Shown piece after piece: positions 50,958 to 59,753 of a stretch of DNA of 64,000 nucleotides. Under the pieces are notes generated by a model that had not been told where the DNA came from, did no database searches, and saw nothing but the letters and a program-made list of their open reading frames with translations. Source of the stretch: Sphingomonas phyllosphaerae 5.2 (GTDB taxonomy: Bacteria > Pseudomonadota > Alphaproteobacteria > Sphingomonadales > Sphingomonadaceae); assembly GCF_000419605.1 (NCBI RefSeq), contig NZ_ATTI01000001.1:3630501-3694500 (forward strand), in the 5' to 3' direction. Made by a program: the position numbers and the translations under genes. Within the stretch, counting starts at the first letter, position 1; each line of letters opens with the position of its first letter.

Positions 50958-51868
50958 TTACCTGCCTCCGATCGAGAAATTATATAGCTACTTCCCGGCC
51001 CTAGCTGCCGCGGCCGTATGATAATAACGTGACTCGGACGAAAATCTGCATTGAAGAACCCACGGATTTGTGGTGTCTTCAATGTTTTTTCAGACAAAGT
51101 AACATCGTACGCAACGCCACCGACCCTTGCATCTGGCCTCCTGTAAGCCATCTCTGGCTTTGATGTATCATACTCCCGACGGTTTACTCGTATATCGGAG
51201 CCGATCTGCTTTACCGAGTATCGTCTGTAAACCATCCTCAACTCTGTACGAACGGCATCATCGACATAGGTGCCGATCGCCTCCTCCCTCGACAAGCGCC
51301 CCTTGAGCTTTCCGAGCTCGTACAGTCTGACTGCTCTGGTGTAAGCACTATCCGCTATGCCTTGCATAACGCGCATCGTTTCAACCTGCATCGGACTCAC
51401 CTCGCCCTTCATTTTTACGAAGCTCGCTGCGCGCTGCATTCGCAGGTCATTCAGTTGGTTTTTCTGCCCCTCCCATGTTGTTGGGAAGCCGAGTGACTGA
51501 AACTTCCAGTTCGGATCCAATGCGGCAATCTGCTCGATGAGCAATGCGCTCCGCTCCCTCGTCATCGCCGCCATCAACTCGTTCGCGGGACCAGTGATGT
51601 CGAAGACATTGTCGAGCAGCGAGATGATGGCGCCGCCGGGTGCGTCGCGCAGGCCGGGGAAGGTCTGCTCAAGGGTCATCGGGTCTTCAAAGGCACGGCT
51701 GTTGCTGCCGCGAGGCAGGCGCGGCGGCTGTCGAAACTGGACGTTTTGAAGAGATCCCGTCTGCCCATCCGGGCGATAGACAGCATCGACGATGCCACCG
51801 CCCGCCGGCTCCTTGTCGGCCAGCGCGCCGGGCGCCTTTCGCCACACCGCCTCCGAGGGGCGTTGCAA
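50954..51868 (-). CDS. toxin-like protein, intact part (from the TTG at 51868)
   Basis: Uninterrupted 304-residue portion. The first 60 residues are Pro/Gly-rich. A helical middle (about 80-190: AIISLLDNVFDITGPANELM, QNQL-like EGQKNQLNDLRMQRA) leads to a compact C-terminal domain of about 120 residues, with RRPDARVGGVAYDVTLSEKT near 248-267, TPQIRGFFNADFRPSHVIII near 271-290 and the end SSYIISRSEAGK. The C-terminal half is clearly AT-richer than its surroundings (26 of 60 bases G or C at 51061-51120, against 39 of 60 at 52801-52860). I read it as the toxin end of a polymorphic toxin, perhaps a nuclease; the PD...D-V-T pattern resembles a degenerate PD-(D/E)xK site but lacks the Lys. Family unproven. 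Confidence 0.55.
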   Translation of the reverse strand: MQRPSEAVWRKAPGALADKEPAGGGIVDAVYRPDGQTGSLQNVQFRQPPRLPRGSNSRAFEDPMTLEQTFPGLRDAPGGAIISLLDNVFDITGPANELMAAMTRERSALLIEQIAALDPNWKFQSLGFPTTWEGQKNQLNDLRMQRAASFVKMKGEVSPMQVETMRVMQGIADSAYTRAVRLYELGKLKGRLSREEAIGTYVDDAVRTELRMVYRRYSVKQIGSDIRVNRREYDTSKPEMAYRRPDARVGGVAYDVTLSEKTLKTPQIRGFFNADFRPSHVIIIRPRQLGPGSSYIISRSEAGK

Positions 51869-52072
51869 CGCCGCTTCCGGGCGGCCGTGGGAGATGACGA
51901 CTCGATCGAGCGACCGCGGCCCGCCCGGCGCGAAGGTGAACCGCCCGTTCCGTGGATCGTGATAGGGATTGAACTTCAGCTCGATACCGTCCGCGGTTCA
52001 CGTCGGCGGTCGTCCCGTACGAAGCCAGACGGAGAAATCGCGTCGCCTGTCGATATCAGAAATGTGATTCAT
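51869..52072 (-). pseudogene. 5' part of the toxin-like gene, interrupted by an in-frame TGA
   Basis: The frame of the gene above is open up to a TGA at 51998-52000. Its 43 codons just downstream of that stop encode GIELKFNPYHDPRNGRFTF and FAPGGPRSLDRVVISHGR, natural protein rather than noise. Upstream of the TGA, in the same frame, ATG at 52072 opens MNHISDIDRRRDFSVWLRTG and has an excellent ribosome binding site (GAGGTGAG). So the gene most probably began at 52072 and is broken by a nonsense codon at position 25. Translation could restart downstream, for example at the TTG at 51868. Confidence 0.6.
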
Positions 52073-52124
52073 CTCACCTCACCCCCTTCGTTCGACAGGA
52101 ACACTTGAAGAACGTGAGGTGAAA

Positions 52125-52130
52125 TGTCAA
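52125..52130 (-). promoter_or_regulatory. possible -35 element of the toxin-like gene
   Basis: TTGACA on the minus strand, inside the tail of the argG terminator region. A -10 box 17 bases further (CAAGTG) is poor, so promoter activity is only suggested. Confidence 0.3.
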
Positions 52131-52136
52131 TAAAAA

Positions 52137-52164
52137 GCCGGCCCTCCAGCAGCAGAGAGCCGGC
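52137..52164 (-). terminator. intrinsic terminator after argG
   Basis: On the minus strand GCCGGCTCTC, a short loop and GAGGGCCGGC are followed by TTTTTATT, 45 bases past the argG stop. The stem is 9-10 bp with one G-T pair. Confidence 0.8.
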
Positions 52165-52208
52165 CGTTATTTACGTCGGCGATGATATCATTGCCGAATA
52201 AGAAGACC

Positions 52209-53426
52209 TTACCGATCGCGACGCCCCAGAAGACGCAGCCGCAGTGCGTTGAGCTTGATGAAACCCGCCGCATCGCGCTGGTCGTAGGCGCCCTGATCGT
52301 CCTCGAAGGTCACAACCTTCTCGGAATATAGCGAATTCGGCGACTTGCGGCCGGTGACGATCACATTGCCCTTGTAGAGCTTGAGCCGCACGGTGCCGGC
52401 GACCTTCTCCTGCGAGTGGTCGACCGCGGCCTGCAGCATCTCGCGCTCGGGGCTGAACCAGAAGCCGTTGTAGACCAGCTCGGCATAGCGCGGCGCAAGT
52501 TCGTCCTTGAGGTGCGCGGCCCCCCGGTCGAGCGTGAGCTGCTCGATCGCGCGATGGGCGAGCGCGTAGATCGTGCCGCCCGGCGTCTCGTACATGCCGC
52601 GGCTCTTCATGCCGACGAAACGATTCTCGACGAGGTCGAGGCGCCCGATGCCGTGCGTGCGGCCGAGGTCGTTCAGCTTCGCGAGCAGCGATGCCGGGCT
52701 CAGCGCCTCGCCGTTGACCGCGACGCCGTCCCCGCGCTCGAAATCGATCGTGATCGTCTCGGGCGCATCCGGCGCGTCCTCCGGGTTGACGGTGCGCGAA
52801 TAGACGTACTCGGGCACCTCGTCCCAGGGATCCTCGAGCACCTTGCCCTCGGACGAGGTGTGCAGCAGGTTCGCGTCGGTCGAGAACGGCGCCTCGCCGC
52901 GCTTGTCCTTGCTGACCGGAATCTGGTTGGCCTCGGCGAACTCGATCAGCTTCGTGCGGCTGGTCAGATCCCATTCGCGCCACGGCGCGATCACCTTGAT
53001 GTCCGGATTGAGCGCGTAATAGCCGAGTTCGAAACGAACCTGGTCGTTGCCCTTGCCGGTAGCTCCGTGGCTGACCGCGTCGGCGCCGACCATCTTGGCG
53101 ATCTCGATCTGCCGCTTGGCGATCAGCGGCCGCGCGATCGAAGTGCCGAGCAGGTACAGCCCCTCGTACAGCGCATTGGCGCGCATCATCGGGAAGACGT
53201 AATCCTTGACGAATTCCTCGCGCAGGTCGTCGATGAAGATATGCTCGGGCTTGATCCCCATCAGCTCGGCCTTGGCGCGCGCCGGCTCCAGTTCCTCGCC
53301 CTGCCCCAGATCGGCGGTGAAGGTGACGACCTCGCAGCCATATTCGGTCTGGAGCCATTTCAGGATCACGCTGGTGTCCAGCCCCCCCGAATAGGCAAGT
53401 ACGACGCGCTTGATCTGATCGGACAT
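52209..53426 (-). CDS. argG: argininosuccinate synthase
   Basis: Joins citrulline and aspartate with ATP to form argininosuccinate, the next-to-last step of arginine synthesis. The 405-residue protein opens with [20 protein letters not shown], carrying the PP-loop SGGLDTS, and has [13 protein letters not shown] near 117-129 and IAPWREWDL near 150-158. Normal length. It is followed by a strong terminator and stands alone. Confidence 0.97.
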   Translation of the reverse strand: MSDQIKRVVLAYSGGLDTSVILKWLQTEYGCEVVTFTADLGQGEELEPARAKAELMGIKPEHIFIDDLREEFVKDYVFPMMRANALYEGLYLLGTSIARPLIAKRQIEIAKMVGADAVSHGATGKGNDQVRFELGYYALNPDIKVIAPWREWDLTSRTKLIEFAEANQIPVSKDKRGEAPFSTDANLLHTSSEGKVLEDPWDEVPEYVYSRTVNPEDAPDAPETITIDFERGDGVAVNGEALSPASLLAKLNDLGRTHGIGRLDLVENRFVGMKSRGMYETPGGTIYALAHRAIEQLTLDRGAAHLKDELAPRYAELVYNGFWFSPEREMLQAAVDHSQEKVAGTVRLKLYKGNVIVTGRKSPNSLYSEKVVTFEDDQGAYDQRDAAGFIKLNALRLRLLGRRDR

Positions 53427-53523
53427 CGGCAGAGGCTCCTTCTTGCGCGCGCCGCTACGCGCTCATGCGCGCGAGGGCAACCGTCTTGCCGGCGCTACGG
53501 CGGCGATGCGCGGGGCGATATGC

Positions 53524-53533
53524 GGGGGGGGGG
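53524..53533. repeat. ten-base poly-G run
   Basis: Homopolymer of ten G in the 208-base gap between argG and the EF-hand gene, about 100 bases upstream of the EF-hand start. Confidence 0.8.
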
Positions 53534-53634
53534 TTATTCCTTTGCCCGGCGTTGCTTCGAGCGACGCGCCGGACATGCGGTACGCGCGCCCGCCGTTCAC
53601 GCCCGGTAAAAGCGCGCCGCGGCACAGGGCGCGT

Positions 53635-54069
53635 ATGAAGCATCATGCCACCCTCGCCGCCGCGCTCGTCGCATTCCTGTCGTTGCCGGCGCTGAGCGCC
53701 GTCGCGACGGGACAGGAGACGCGTGCCAGCGCCACCGCCAAGCTCGACAAGGAGTTCGCCGCGTCCGACGCCAACAAGGACGGCTTTCTCTCGCCGGCCG
53801 AGGTTCAGGCGCGGATGGGCAAGATGAAGATGGGCGGCGGCAAGACGCTGGACCCCGTCCATGCCAAGCGTGTCGCGGCGCTGTTTCTGGCGCGCGCCGA
53901 CACGAACAAGGACGGCAAGGTGAGCAAGGCCGAGTCGGACGCGCTGATGGGCGCGGTGTTCAACGCCTATGACACCAACCACGATGGCAAGGTCGACGGC
54001 ACCGAGGCGGCGCGGGCACGCGCCGCGGCGAAGGGTGCGACGACCGGGCAGGCGGCGCCGCAACGCTGA
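53635..54069 (+). CDS. exported EF-hand calcium-binding protein
   Basis: A 144-residue protein with a signal peptide (TLAAALVAFLSLPALSAVA, cleavage near residue 26). It carries three EF-hand loops of DxNxDG type: DANKDGFLSPAE near 45-56, DTNKDGKVSKAE near 89-100 and DTNHDGKVDGTE near 113-124. Such proteins probably sense or buffer calcium in the periplasm. The ATG at 53635 is preceded by no strong ribosome binding site. Function beyond calcium binding is unknown. It stands alone between argG and the glycoside hydrolase pair. Confidence 0.83.
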   Translation: MKHHATLAAALVAFLSLPALSAVATGQETRASATAKLDKEFAASDANKDGFLSPAEVQARMGKMKMGGGKTLDPVHAKRVAALFLARADTNKDGKVSKAESDALMGAVFNAYDTNHDGKVDGTEAARARAAAKGATTGQAAPQR

Positions 54070-54241
54070 CGGGCGCGGGCGGCCATCCCGCCCGCGTCAT
54101 CGCGAGATCGCTTGCCTCTTGGGCGCACACTCCACCCGCCACGGCGAGTGTCGCCAGTGTCGGGTGACCCGGGTCGACGGTAATACCGAAGGTACGAAGG
54201 CGGGTGCGGCGGTTCGGACGGTCGCCTGCAATGTTGCTGAT

Positions 54242-54262
54242 CTTATCTGAAATCGCGATAAG
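54242..54262. promoter_or_regulatory. CTTATC-N9-GATAAG inverted repeat upstream of the GH3 gene
   Basis: The perfect 6-bp inverted repeat lies 66 bases before the GH3 start. TTGACA at 54268-54273 immediately follows and could be a -35 box. A repressor operator for the sugar-degrading genes is possible; the match is too short to be certain. Confidence 0.32.
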
Positions 54263-54327
54263 TTTCATTGACATCCCCGCTGGCGCGTTGCCAGGCTCGG
54301 CCCGATTGACGGGGACGGGGACTGACG

Positions 54328-56814
54328 ATGGCGCTACTTCACAGGCTGATGCTGCTGGCGACCGCGAGCCTTCTGGCGGGTGGGGCCGGCGCGCAAGAAA
54401 CGGCCGGTGCGGCAGCAGCAGGAGCTACCCCGTCGGCGGTGGCGCACCCCGAGAAGTGGCCGAAGCTCCCGCTCAAATTGCGGCGCGATTCCAGGGTGGA
54501 GGCGCGTATCGACGCCATGCTGTCGCGGATGAGCGTCGAGGACAAGGTGGGACAGTTGCTGCAGGTCGACATTGCATCGATCACGCCGGCGGACCTGGAG
54601 ACCTACAAGCTCGGCTCGATCCTGAACGGCGGCAATTCCGCGCCGAACAACGACGAATTCGCGCCGCCGTCGCAATGGCTTAAGTTGTTCGACGCCTATT
54701 GGGACGCGTCCGTGAAGCGCAGCGACGGGCGACCGGTCGTGCCGTTGATCTGGGGCACCGACGCGGTGCACGGCGCCAACAACATCGTCGGCGCGACGCT
54801 GTTCCCGCACAACATCGGGCTCGGCGCGATGCGCGATCCGGACCTGATTCAACGCATCGGTGCCGCAACCGCGGCGGAAACGGCCGCCACGGGGATCGAC
54901 TGGAGCTTCGCGCCGACCGTTGCGGTGGTGCAGGACGACCGCTGGGGCCGCACGTACGAGAGTTATTCCGAAGATCCCGCGATCGTCGAATCCTATGCGG
55001 GCAAGATGGTCGAGGGCATCCAGGGAACCGTCGGCGGCGATTTCATGAAACCCGGCCACGTCATCTCTTCCATCAAGCATTTCCTTGGCGATGGCGGCAC
55101 CGGCGGACGGGACCAGGGTGACACGCGCGTCACGGAGGACGTGCTGCGCGACGTCCATGCCGCCGGCTATCGCAGCGGGCTGGTCGCCGGCGCGCTGACC
55201 GTCATGCCCAGCTTCTCGAGCTGGAACGGGACGAAGATGACCGGCAACAAGAGCCTGTTGACCGGGGTGCTGAAGGAAAGGCTGGGCTTCGAGGGTTTCA
55301 CGATCGGCGACTGGAACGCGCACGGGCAGGTGCCGGGCTGCACGAACGAGGATTGCGCCGCCGCGATCAACGCCGGGCTCGACATGTTCATGTATTCCGG
55401 CCCGGGCTGGAAACAGCTGTATGCCAACACGCTGCGCGAGGCGAAGGACGGCACGATCCCGGCGGCGCGGCTTGACGATGCGGTGCGGCGCATCCTTCGC
55501 GTCAAGGTGCTGGCCGGTACGTTCGAGGCGGGTCGCCCGTCCACGCGGCCCTTCTCGGGTCGCTTCGCCTTGCTGGGATCGCCGGAGCATCGCGCGATCG
55601 CACGCCAGGCGGTGCGCCAGTCGCTGGTGCTGCTCAAGAACAACGGCGGCGTGCTGCCGCTGAAGCCCGGGGCGAACATCCTGGTCGCCGGGCGCGGCGC
55701 CGACGACATCGGCCAGCAGGCGGGCGGCTGGTCGATCACCTGGCAGGGCACCGGCGTGACCAACGCCAGCTTCCCGAACGGGCAGTCGATCTGGTCGGGG
55801 ATCGACGAAGCGGTACGCGCGGGCGGCGGGAAAGCGACGCTGGCGATCGACGGACGCTACGCCGCCAAGCCCGACGTGGCGGTGGTCGTGTTCGGCGAGA
55901 CCCCCTATGCCGAATTCACCGGCGATCGCCCGACGCTGGAATACAGCCCCGACGACAAGTCCGATCTCGCGTTGCTCAAGCGGTTCAAGGCCGCCGGTGT
56001 CCCGGTGGTCGCGGTGTTCCTGTCGGGGCGGCCGATGTGGGTGAACCCGGAGTTGAACGCCGCCGACGCCTTCGTCGCGGCGTTCCTGCCCGGCACCGAA
56101 GGCGGCGGCGTGGCCGACGTGTTGGTCGCGGGCGCGGATGGTCGCGCCCGGCACGACTTCCGCGGGAGGCTCAGCTTCTCGTGGCCCAGGCGGCTCGACC
56201 AGTTCGTGCTCAACCGACGCGACGCCGGATACGACCCGCTGTTCCCGATCGGTTACGGCCTGACCTATGCACGCGCGGCGACGGTGCCGCCGCTGAGCGA
56301 GGCACGACCGGCGGTAAGCGCATCGGACCAGAACGCGCTGTTCGTCCGCGGACGGATCGTCGCGGGTGCGCGGCTCGATGTCGCCGGACCCGTGCAGCAG
56401 ACCCGCGTCGATCGCGCCGCGCAGGAGGACAGCCTGCGCTTCGCCTTCGCAGGTGGCGGCGCGGCAAGCGCGGCCATCGAGCAGGCGCGCGCCATCGACC
56501 TGACCCGCGAGGCGAACGGCCAGTTGAGCCTGCTGATCGATTATCGTGTCACTGCGGCCCCTACAGGCGCCGTGATGCTGGGCATGGAAGGCGGCAAGCG
56601 CGCCGACGTGCCGATCACCGGGCTTGTGAAAGGTCCGATCGGCGCGTGGCGGCAACTCGCGTTGCCATTGCGCTGCTTCGCGGACGGTGGCGTGGCGATG
56701 GACAAGGTCACCAAGCCGTGGATCCTCGCCACCGAGGGGCGGCTCGGTCTCGACATCTCGTCGATCCGGATCGCCAGCGCACCGCCCGGCCCGGTCAGCT
56801 GCGGCATGCGGTGA
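54328..56814 (+). CDS. exported GH3 beta-glucosidase / exo-beta-glucan hydrolase
   Basis: Glycoside hydrolase family 3 enzyme of 828 residues with a signal peptide (MLLATASLLAGGAGA, cleavage near 22), so it acts outside the cytoplasm. The (beta/alpha)8 domain has WGTDAVHGANNIVGATLFPH near 142-161, DDRWGRTYESYSEDP near 206-220 and the nucleophile Asp in FTIGDWNAHGQ near 325-335. The second alpha/beta domain follows (LVLLKNNGGVLPL near 432), and a C-terminal region from about 660 resembles the carbohydrate-binding ExoP-like extension. It likely removes glucose from beta-1,3/1,4-glucans or cello-oligomers. The GH5-like gene follows 126 bases later, which suggests a joint role in plant-glycan breakdown. 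Confidence 0.9.
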   Translation: MALLHRLMLLATASLLAGGAGAQETAGAAAAGATPSAVAHPEKWPKLPLKLRRDSRVEARIDAMLSRMSVEDKVGQLLQVDIASITPADLETYKLGSILNGGNSAPNNDEFAPPSQWLKLFDAYWDASVKRSDGRPVVPLIWGTDAVHGANNIVGATLFPHNIGLGAMRDPDLIQRIGAATAAETAATGIDWSFAPTVAVVQDDRWGRTYESYSEDPAIVESYAGKMVEGIQGTVGGDFMKPGHVISSIKHFLGDGGTGGRDQGDTRVTEDVLRDVHAAGYRSGLVAGALTVMPSFSSWNGTKMTGNKSLLTGVLKERLGFEGFTIGDWNAHGQVPGCTNEDCAAAINAGLDMFMYSGPGWKQLYANTLREAKDGTIPAARLDDAVRRILRVKVLAGTFEAGRPSTRPFSGRFALLGSPEHRAIARQAVRQSLVLLKNNGGVLPLKPGANILVAGRGADDIGQQAGGWSITWQGTGVTNASFPNGQSIWSGIDEAVRAGGGKATLAIDGRYAAKPDVAVVVFGETPYAEFTGDRPTLEYSPDDKSDLALLKRFKAAGVPVVAVFLSGRPMWVNPELNAADAFVAAFLPGTEGGGVADVLVAGADGRARHDFRGRLSFSWPRRLDQFVLNRRDAGYDPLFPIGYGLTYARAATVPPLSEARPAVSASDQNALFVRGRIVAGARLDVAGPVQQTRVDRAAQEDSLRFAFAGGGAASAAIEQARAIDLTREANGQLSLLIDYRVTAAPTGAVMLGMEGGKRADVPITGLVKGPIGAWRQLALPLRCFADGGVAMDKVTKPWILATEGRLGLDISSIRIASAPPGPVSCGMR

Positions 56815-56940
56815 GCGAGGCGCGGGCGCTCTACGCCTGGCTCCGCTCGCGCTATGGGCGCCGGACGCTGACCGGCAGCAGCCCCGTATCGCCGATCCTA
56901 ATCTGATGCTGGACGAGATCGCCCGGCGCCCCCGGAGACC

Positions 56941-58278
56941 ATGATGAACCCCACAATCGACCGTCGCCTGCTGCTGGGCTCTGCGGTGTTGCTTGCCGGT
57001 TGCGCGACAATGCGCGGCGGTGACGCAGCGCACCGCCAGTTCGTCCGGCGCGACGGCATGCGCCTGATGACCGGCGACCGGCGCTACCGCTTCGTCGGCG
57101 CGAACATGTGGTATGCCGCGTATCTCGGTGCCGACGCCGCTTACGGCAATCGGGCGCGACTGATCCGCGAACTGGACGCGCTGGCGGCGCTGGGCGTCAC
57201 CAACCTGCGCATCCTCGCGTCGGCCGAAGAGGGGCCGCTGCACCATTCGATCAAGCCGGGTTTCCGCACCGCGACGACGGTGAACGACGCGCTGCTCGGC
57301 GGACTGGACTTCGCGCTGGCGGAAATGGCCAAGCGCAACATCCGTGCGGTGCTGTACCTGACCAATTTCTGGGAATGGTCGGGCGGGATGATGACGTACC
57401 TGTCGTACGTCAACGGCGGTCGCTACATCGACGTGGACGATCCTGCGCACCCGTGGCCGGCGTTCGCCAACTTCAACGCGCAATTCTACGGCAACGACCG
57501 GGCGGTCGGGCTATACCATGACTGGGTGCGGGCATTGGTGACGCGCAGCAATGGCGTGACGGGTATCCGCTATGCCGACGATCCGACGATCATGGCGTGG
57601 CAGCTTGCCAACGAACCGCGCCCGGCGGGCGATCTGGCGCACGCGGCACCGCCGCAATTCCATGCCTGGGTGCAGGGCACCGCGCGGCTCATCAAGTCGC
57701 TCGATCCTCACCATCTGGTCTCCACCGGATCGGAAGGGTTGATGGGCGCCCTGGGGCAGCCCGAGATCGTGCTGGCCGAACACGCCATCGCCGAGGTCGA
57801 TTACCTCACTGCGCATATCTGGCCGAACAATTGGGAATGGGTGCGTCAGGCCGACCTGCCCGGCACCCATGCGCGCGGCGAAGCGCTGAGCCAGGAATAT
57901 ATCGACCAGCACGTCGGCTTCGCACGTCAATTGAACAAGCCGCTGGTGATCGAGGAGTTCGGTTATCCCCGTGATGGGGGCAGCAACGATCCGGCGATGT
58001 CGACGCAGTACAAGGATCGCTTCTACCGGCTGATCTACGCCGCGGTCGAGCGCGACATGGCGCATGGCGGCCCGACCGCCGGGACCAACTTCTGGGCATG
58101 GAACGGCGAGGCGCGCGCGCAACATGCCGACTTCAAGTTCCAGCCCGGCGACCTGCAATACATGGGCGACCCCCCGCACGAGCCACAGGGATGGTATGGC
58201 ATCTTCGCCGGCGACACGACGACGCGGATCGTCGCCGACCATGCAGCGGCGGTCGCTCGCCTGCCCGCGCCGCGGTGA
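56941..58278 (+). CDS. exported GH5-like endo-glycanase (mannanase/cellulase type)
   Basis: A 445-residue protein with a Tat-like twin Arg and lipobox start (DRRLLLGSAVLLAGCATM), so probably a lipoprotein. The catalytic pair is visible: acid/base Glu in WQLANEPRP near 221-229 and nucleophile in VIEEFGYPRD near 337-346. FVGANMWYAAYLGA near 52-65 and the HIWPNNWEW segment fit mannan-type GH5 (subfamily 7-like). It probably cleaves beta-mannan or related hemicellulose. Tandem ATGs at 56941 and 56944 have GGAG in front. It is linked to the GH3 gene. Confidence 0.85.
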   Translation: MMNPTIDRRLLLGSAVLLAGCATMRGGDAAHRQFVRRDGMRLMTGDRRYRFVGANMWYAAYLGADAAYGNRARLIRELDALAALGVTNLRILASAEEGPLHHSIKPGFRTATTVNDALLGGLDFALAEMAKRNIRAVLYLTNFWEWSGGMMTYLSYVNGGRYIDVDDPAHPWPAFANFNAQFYGNDRAVGLYHDWVRALVTRSNGVTGIRYADDPTIMAWQLANEPRPAGDLAHAAPPQFHAWVQGTARLIKSLDPHHLVSTGSEGLMGALGQPEIVLAEHAIAEVDYLTAHIWPNNWEWVRQADLPGTHARGEALSQEYIDQHVGFARQLNKPLVIEEFGYPRDGGSNDPAMSTQYKDRFYRLIYAAVERDMAHGGPTAGTNFWAWNGEARAQHADFKFQPGDLQYMGDPPHEPQGWYGIFAGDTTTRIVADHAAAVARLPAPR

Positions 58279-58742
58279 GCCGGACCCGCCCGGCGCGGAT
58301 CCGGACCGGCTCGCCGAGATCGATGCGCCTGGCGGTGGACCGGACGTGGCGGCCACTTTCCCGCCACCGCCGGTCCGGGTGCCGCGACGACATCGATGTG
58401 GCGACGGGACGGAGCGCCCGGCTCGAGCGCGACCGTCCGGGAGGCGAATCGGAGGTGGCGTGATGCACGGCCCAAAAGGCGATTGCATTCCGGTCTTCTC
58501 CGATCCACAATCCTTCCAGGTCACTACGGGCCTGCTGCGCCTCGCTCCCGATACCGCATGTTTCGGAAGCGAGGCGCCTTTTGCCTCTTAATGGCCATCA
58601 TCTCTTCACGATTACCCGCTAGCGACAGCCGCGGGGCGCTACTGCCCCACGGACAGCAGGTCGCGCCGCCTGCGCTTTGCGTATGCAGGCGGGGCGACTT
58701 GGTCAGGCCGTCGTCGGACCACGCCTCGCGCGGAGAGGTGGT
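58279..58742. other. 464-base gap between GH5 and the winged-helix gene
   Basis: No credible gene. A strong hairpin (58537-58577) ends the rightward transcript; the rest is without recognised features. Confidence 0.45.
58537..58577 (+). terminator. hairpin terminator after the GH5 gene
   Basis: GCGCCTCGCT (58537-58546) pairs with AGCGAGGCGC (58568-58577), extended by four more pairs across a mismatch, and is followed by CTTTTGCC. It lies 258 bases after the GH5 stop. Confidence 0.68.
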
Positions 58743-59651
58743 TCAAGCGGCGCCCACGGTGTCGAACAGCCGCCGGAGATAGCCGATGTTGAGCCGGCTG
58801 CGTGCAATTTGCTGAGGTGTGGTCAGGGCGCTGGTCGGGACGATGACACCGCTCTCGCCGATCATGACGGAGCCTCGTCCGGCCATCGCGAGAACGTGCC
58901 GCCGCACGGTCTCGAAGGGAAGGTTCACCTCGGCAGCGAGCTTTCGAAGCGATACCGGCCGGCGCACACGATCGGGCAGCGGCTGCGAAGCCTCCGCGTA
59001 TCCGTCCGGCAGTTGCCCGTTGCTCAGGAGATCGCGGACGTTGGCGGAAATGATCGCCGCCCAGATGCTGCCAGTGGTGACGCTCCCGTGCTGCTCGGCG
59101 AACCCCTCCAGACTGCGCACCGCGAAGTCGACGATCGCGCGCCCGACGCGCGCGCTGCTCGCGCCGCGATTGGTTTCGGGGAGCGACTGGAAGCCTTGTG
59201 ATCGCATCATGTCGAGCAAGGCATGGAGCGCCGTGCAGTCCTGTTCGACCAGCGCGTCCGGCGCGCCGTAGATCAACGGCTCGACCGGCGCGATATAGCC
59301 GCTCGCGCTCGAACGTAGGACCTCGCGCCCGACAAGTGCGTGAACCCGTTTGCGGACCGTGGCGTAGCTGAACCCCATCGACAGCGAGACCGCCAGGACG
59401 CTGGTCGGCCGCCGGTGGCCGTTCGGCACCTCCAGGCTGGCATCCCTGAGAGGCAGGTGCGCCAGGTTCGCACTCGTCACCGCCTGCAGGATGATGGTGT
59501 CGACGCGGTCGAGCCGTAACGTGCGCTGCCACCGTATCCCGCGCCGCAACAGATATTCGCCGATGTGGCTGGCGGCCAGTCGTCCGAACGCCGGCTTGAC
59601 GATCATCTCGTCGGTGTCGGCTAACGTCGCGTCTGTCCCCTCACCCACCAT
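58743..59651 (-). CDS. tandem winged-helix DNA-binding protein
   Basis: A 302-residue protein with two helix-turn-helix-like modules: SLSMGFSYATVRKRVHALVG near 89-108 and SLRKLAAEVNLPFETVRRHV near 229-248. Each is followed by a similar beta-rich wing (SGYIAPVEP and SGVIVPTSAL), so the protein looks internally duplicated. No known effector domain is present between them (about 120-220), which is helical and contains TTGSIWAAIISANVRDLLS. I do not recognise the family. It is convergent with the GH5 gene, separated by a terminator, so regulation of the glycan genes is possible but unproven. It starts at 59651. Confidence 0.68.
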   Translation of the reverse strand: MVGEGTDATLADTDEMIVKPAFGRLAASHIGEYLLRRGIRWQRTLRLDRVDTIILQAVTSANLAHLPLRDASLEVPNGHRRPTSVLAVSLSMGFSYATVRKRVHALVGREVLRSSASGYIAPVEPLIYGAPDALVEQDCTALHALLDMMRSQGFQSLPETNRGASSARVGRAIVDFAVRSLEGFAEQHGSVTTGSIWAAIISANVRDLLSNGQLPDGYAEASQPLPDRVRRPVSLRKLAAEVNLPFETVRRHVLAMAGRGSVMIGESGVIVPTSALTTPQQIARSRLNIGYLRRLFDTVGAA

Positions 59652-59753
59652 CGCCGCCGCTGCGCCTCGCCTGTGTTCGTTACCGCCAGTTACTCGACCG
59701 GGGTTGACGAGTGGTGTGGATCAGCGTGAACGCATTGAAAAATAAGCCTGCGC

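Noticed and set aside
51998..52000. TGA read as selenocysteine in the toxin-like gene
   Set aside because: No selenocysteine-insertion hairpin was seen just after it, and the neighbouring residues do not resemble a redox site. A nonsense mutation is simpler.
54334..57483. Very long antisense frame (over 3 kb) opposite the GH3 and GH5 genes
   Set aside because: High-GC genes often leave long open frames on the other strand. Its translation is Arg/His-rich without any domain, while the sense frames have clear GH3 and GH5 motifs.
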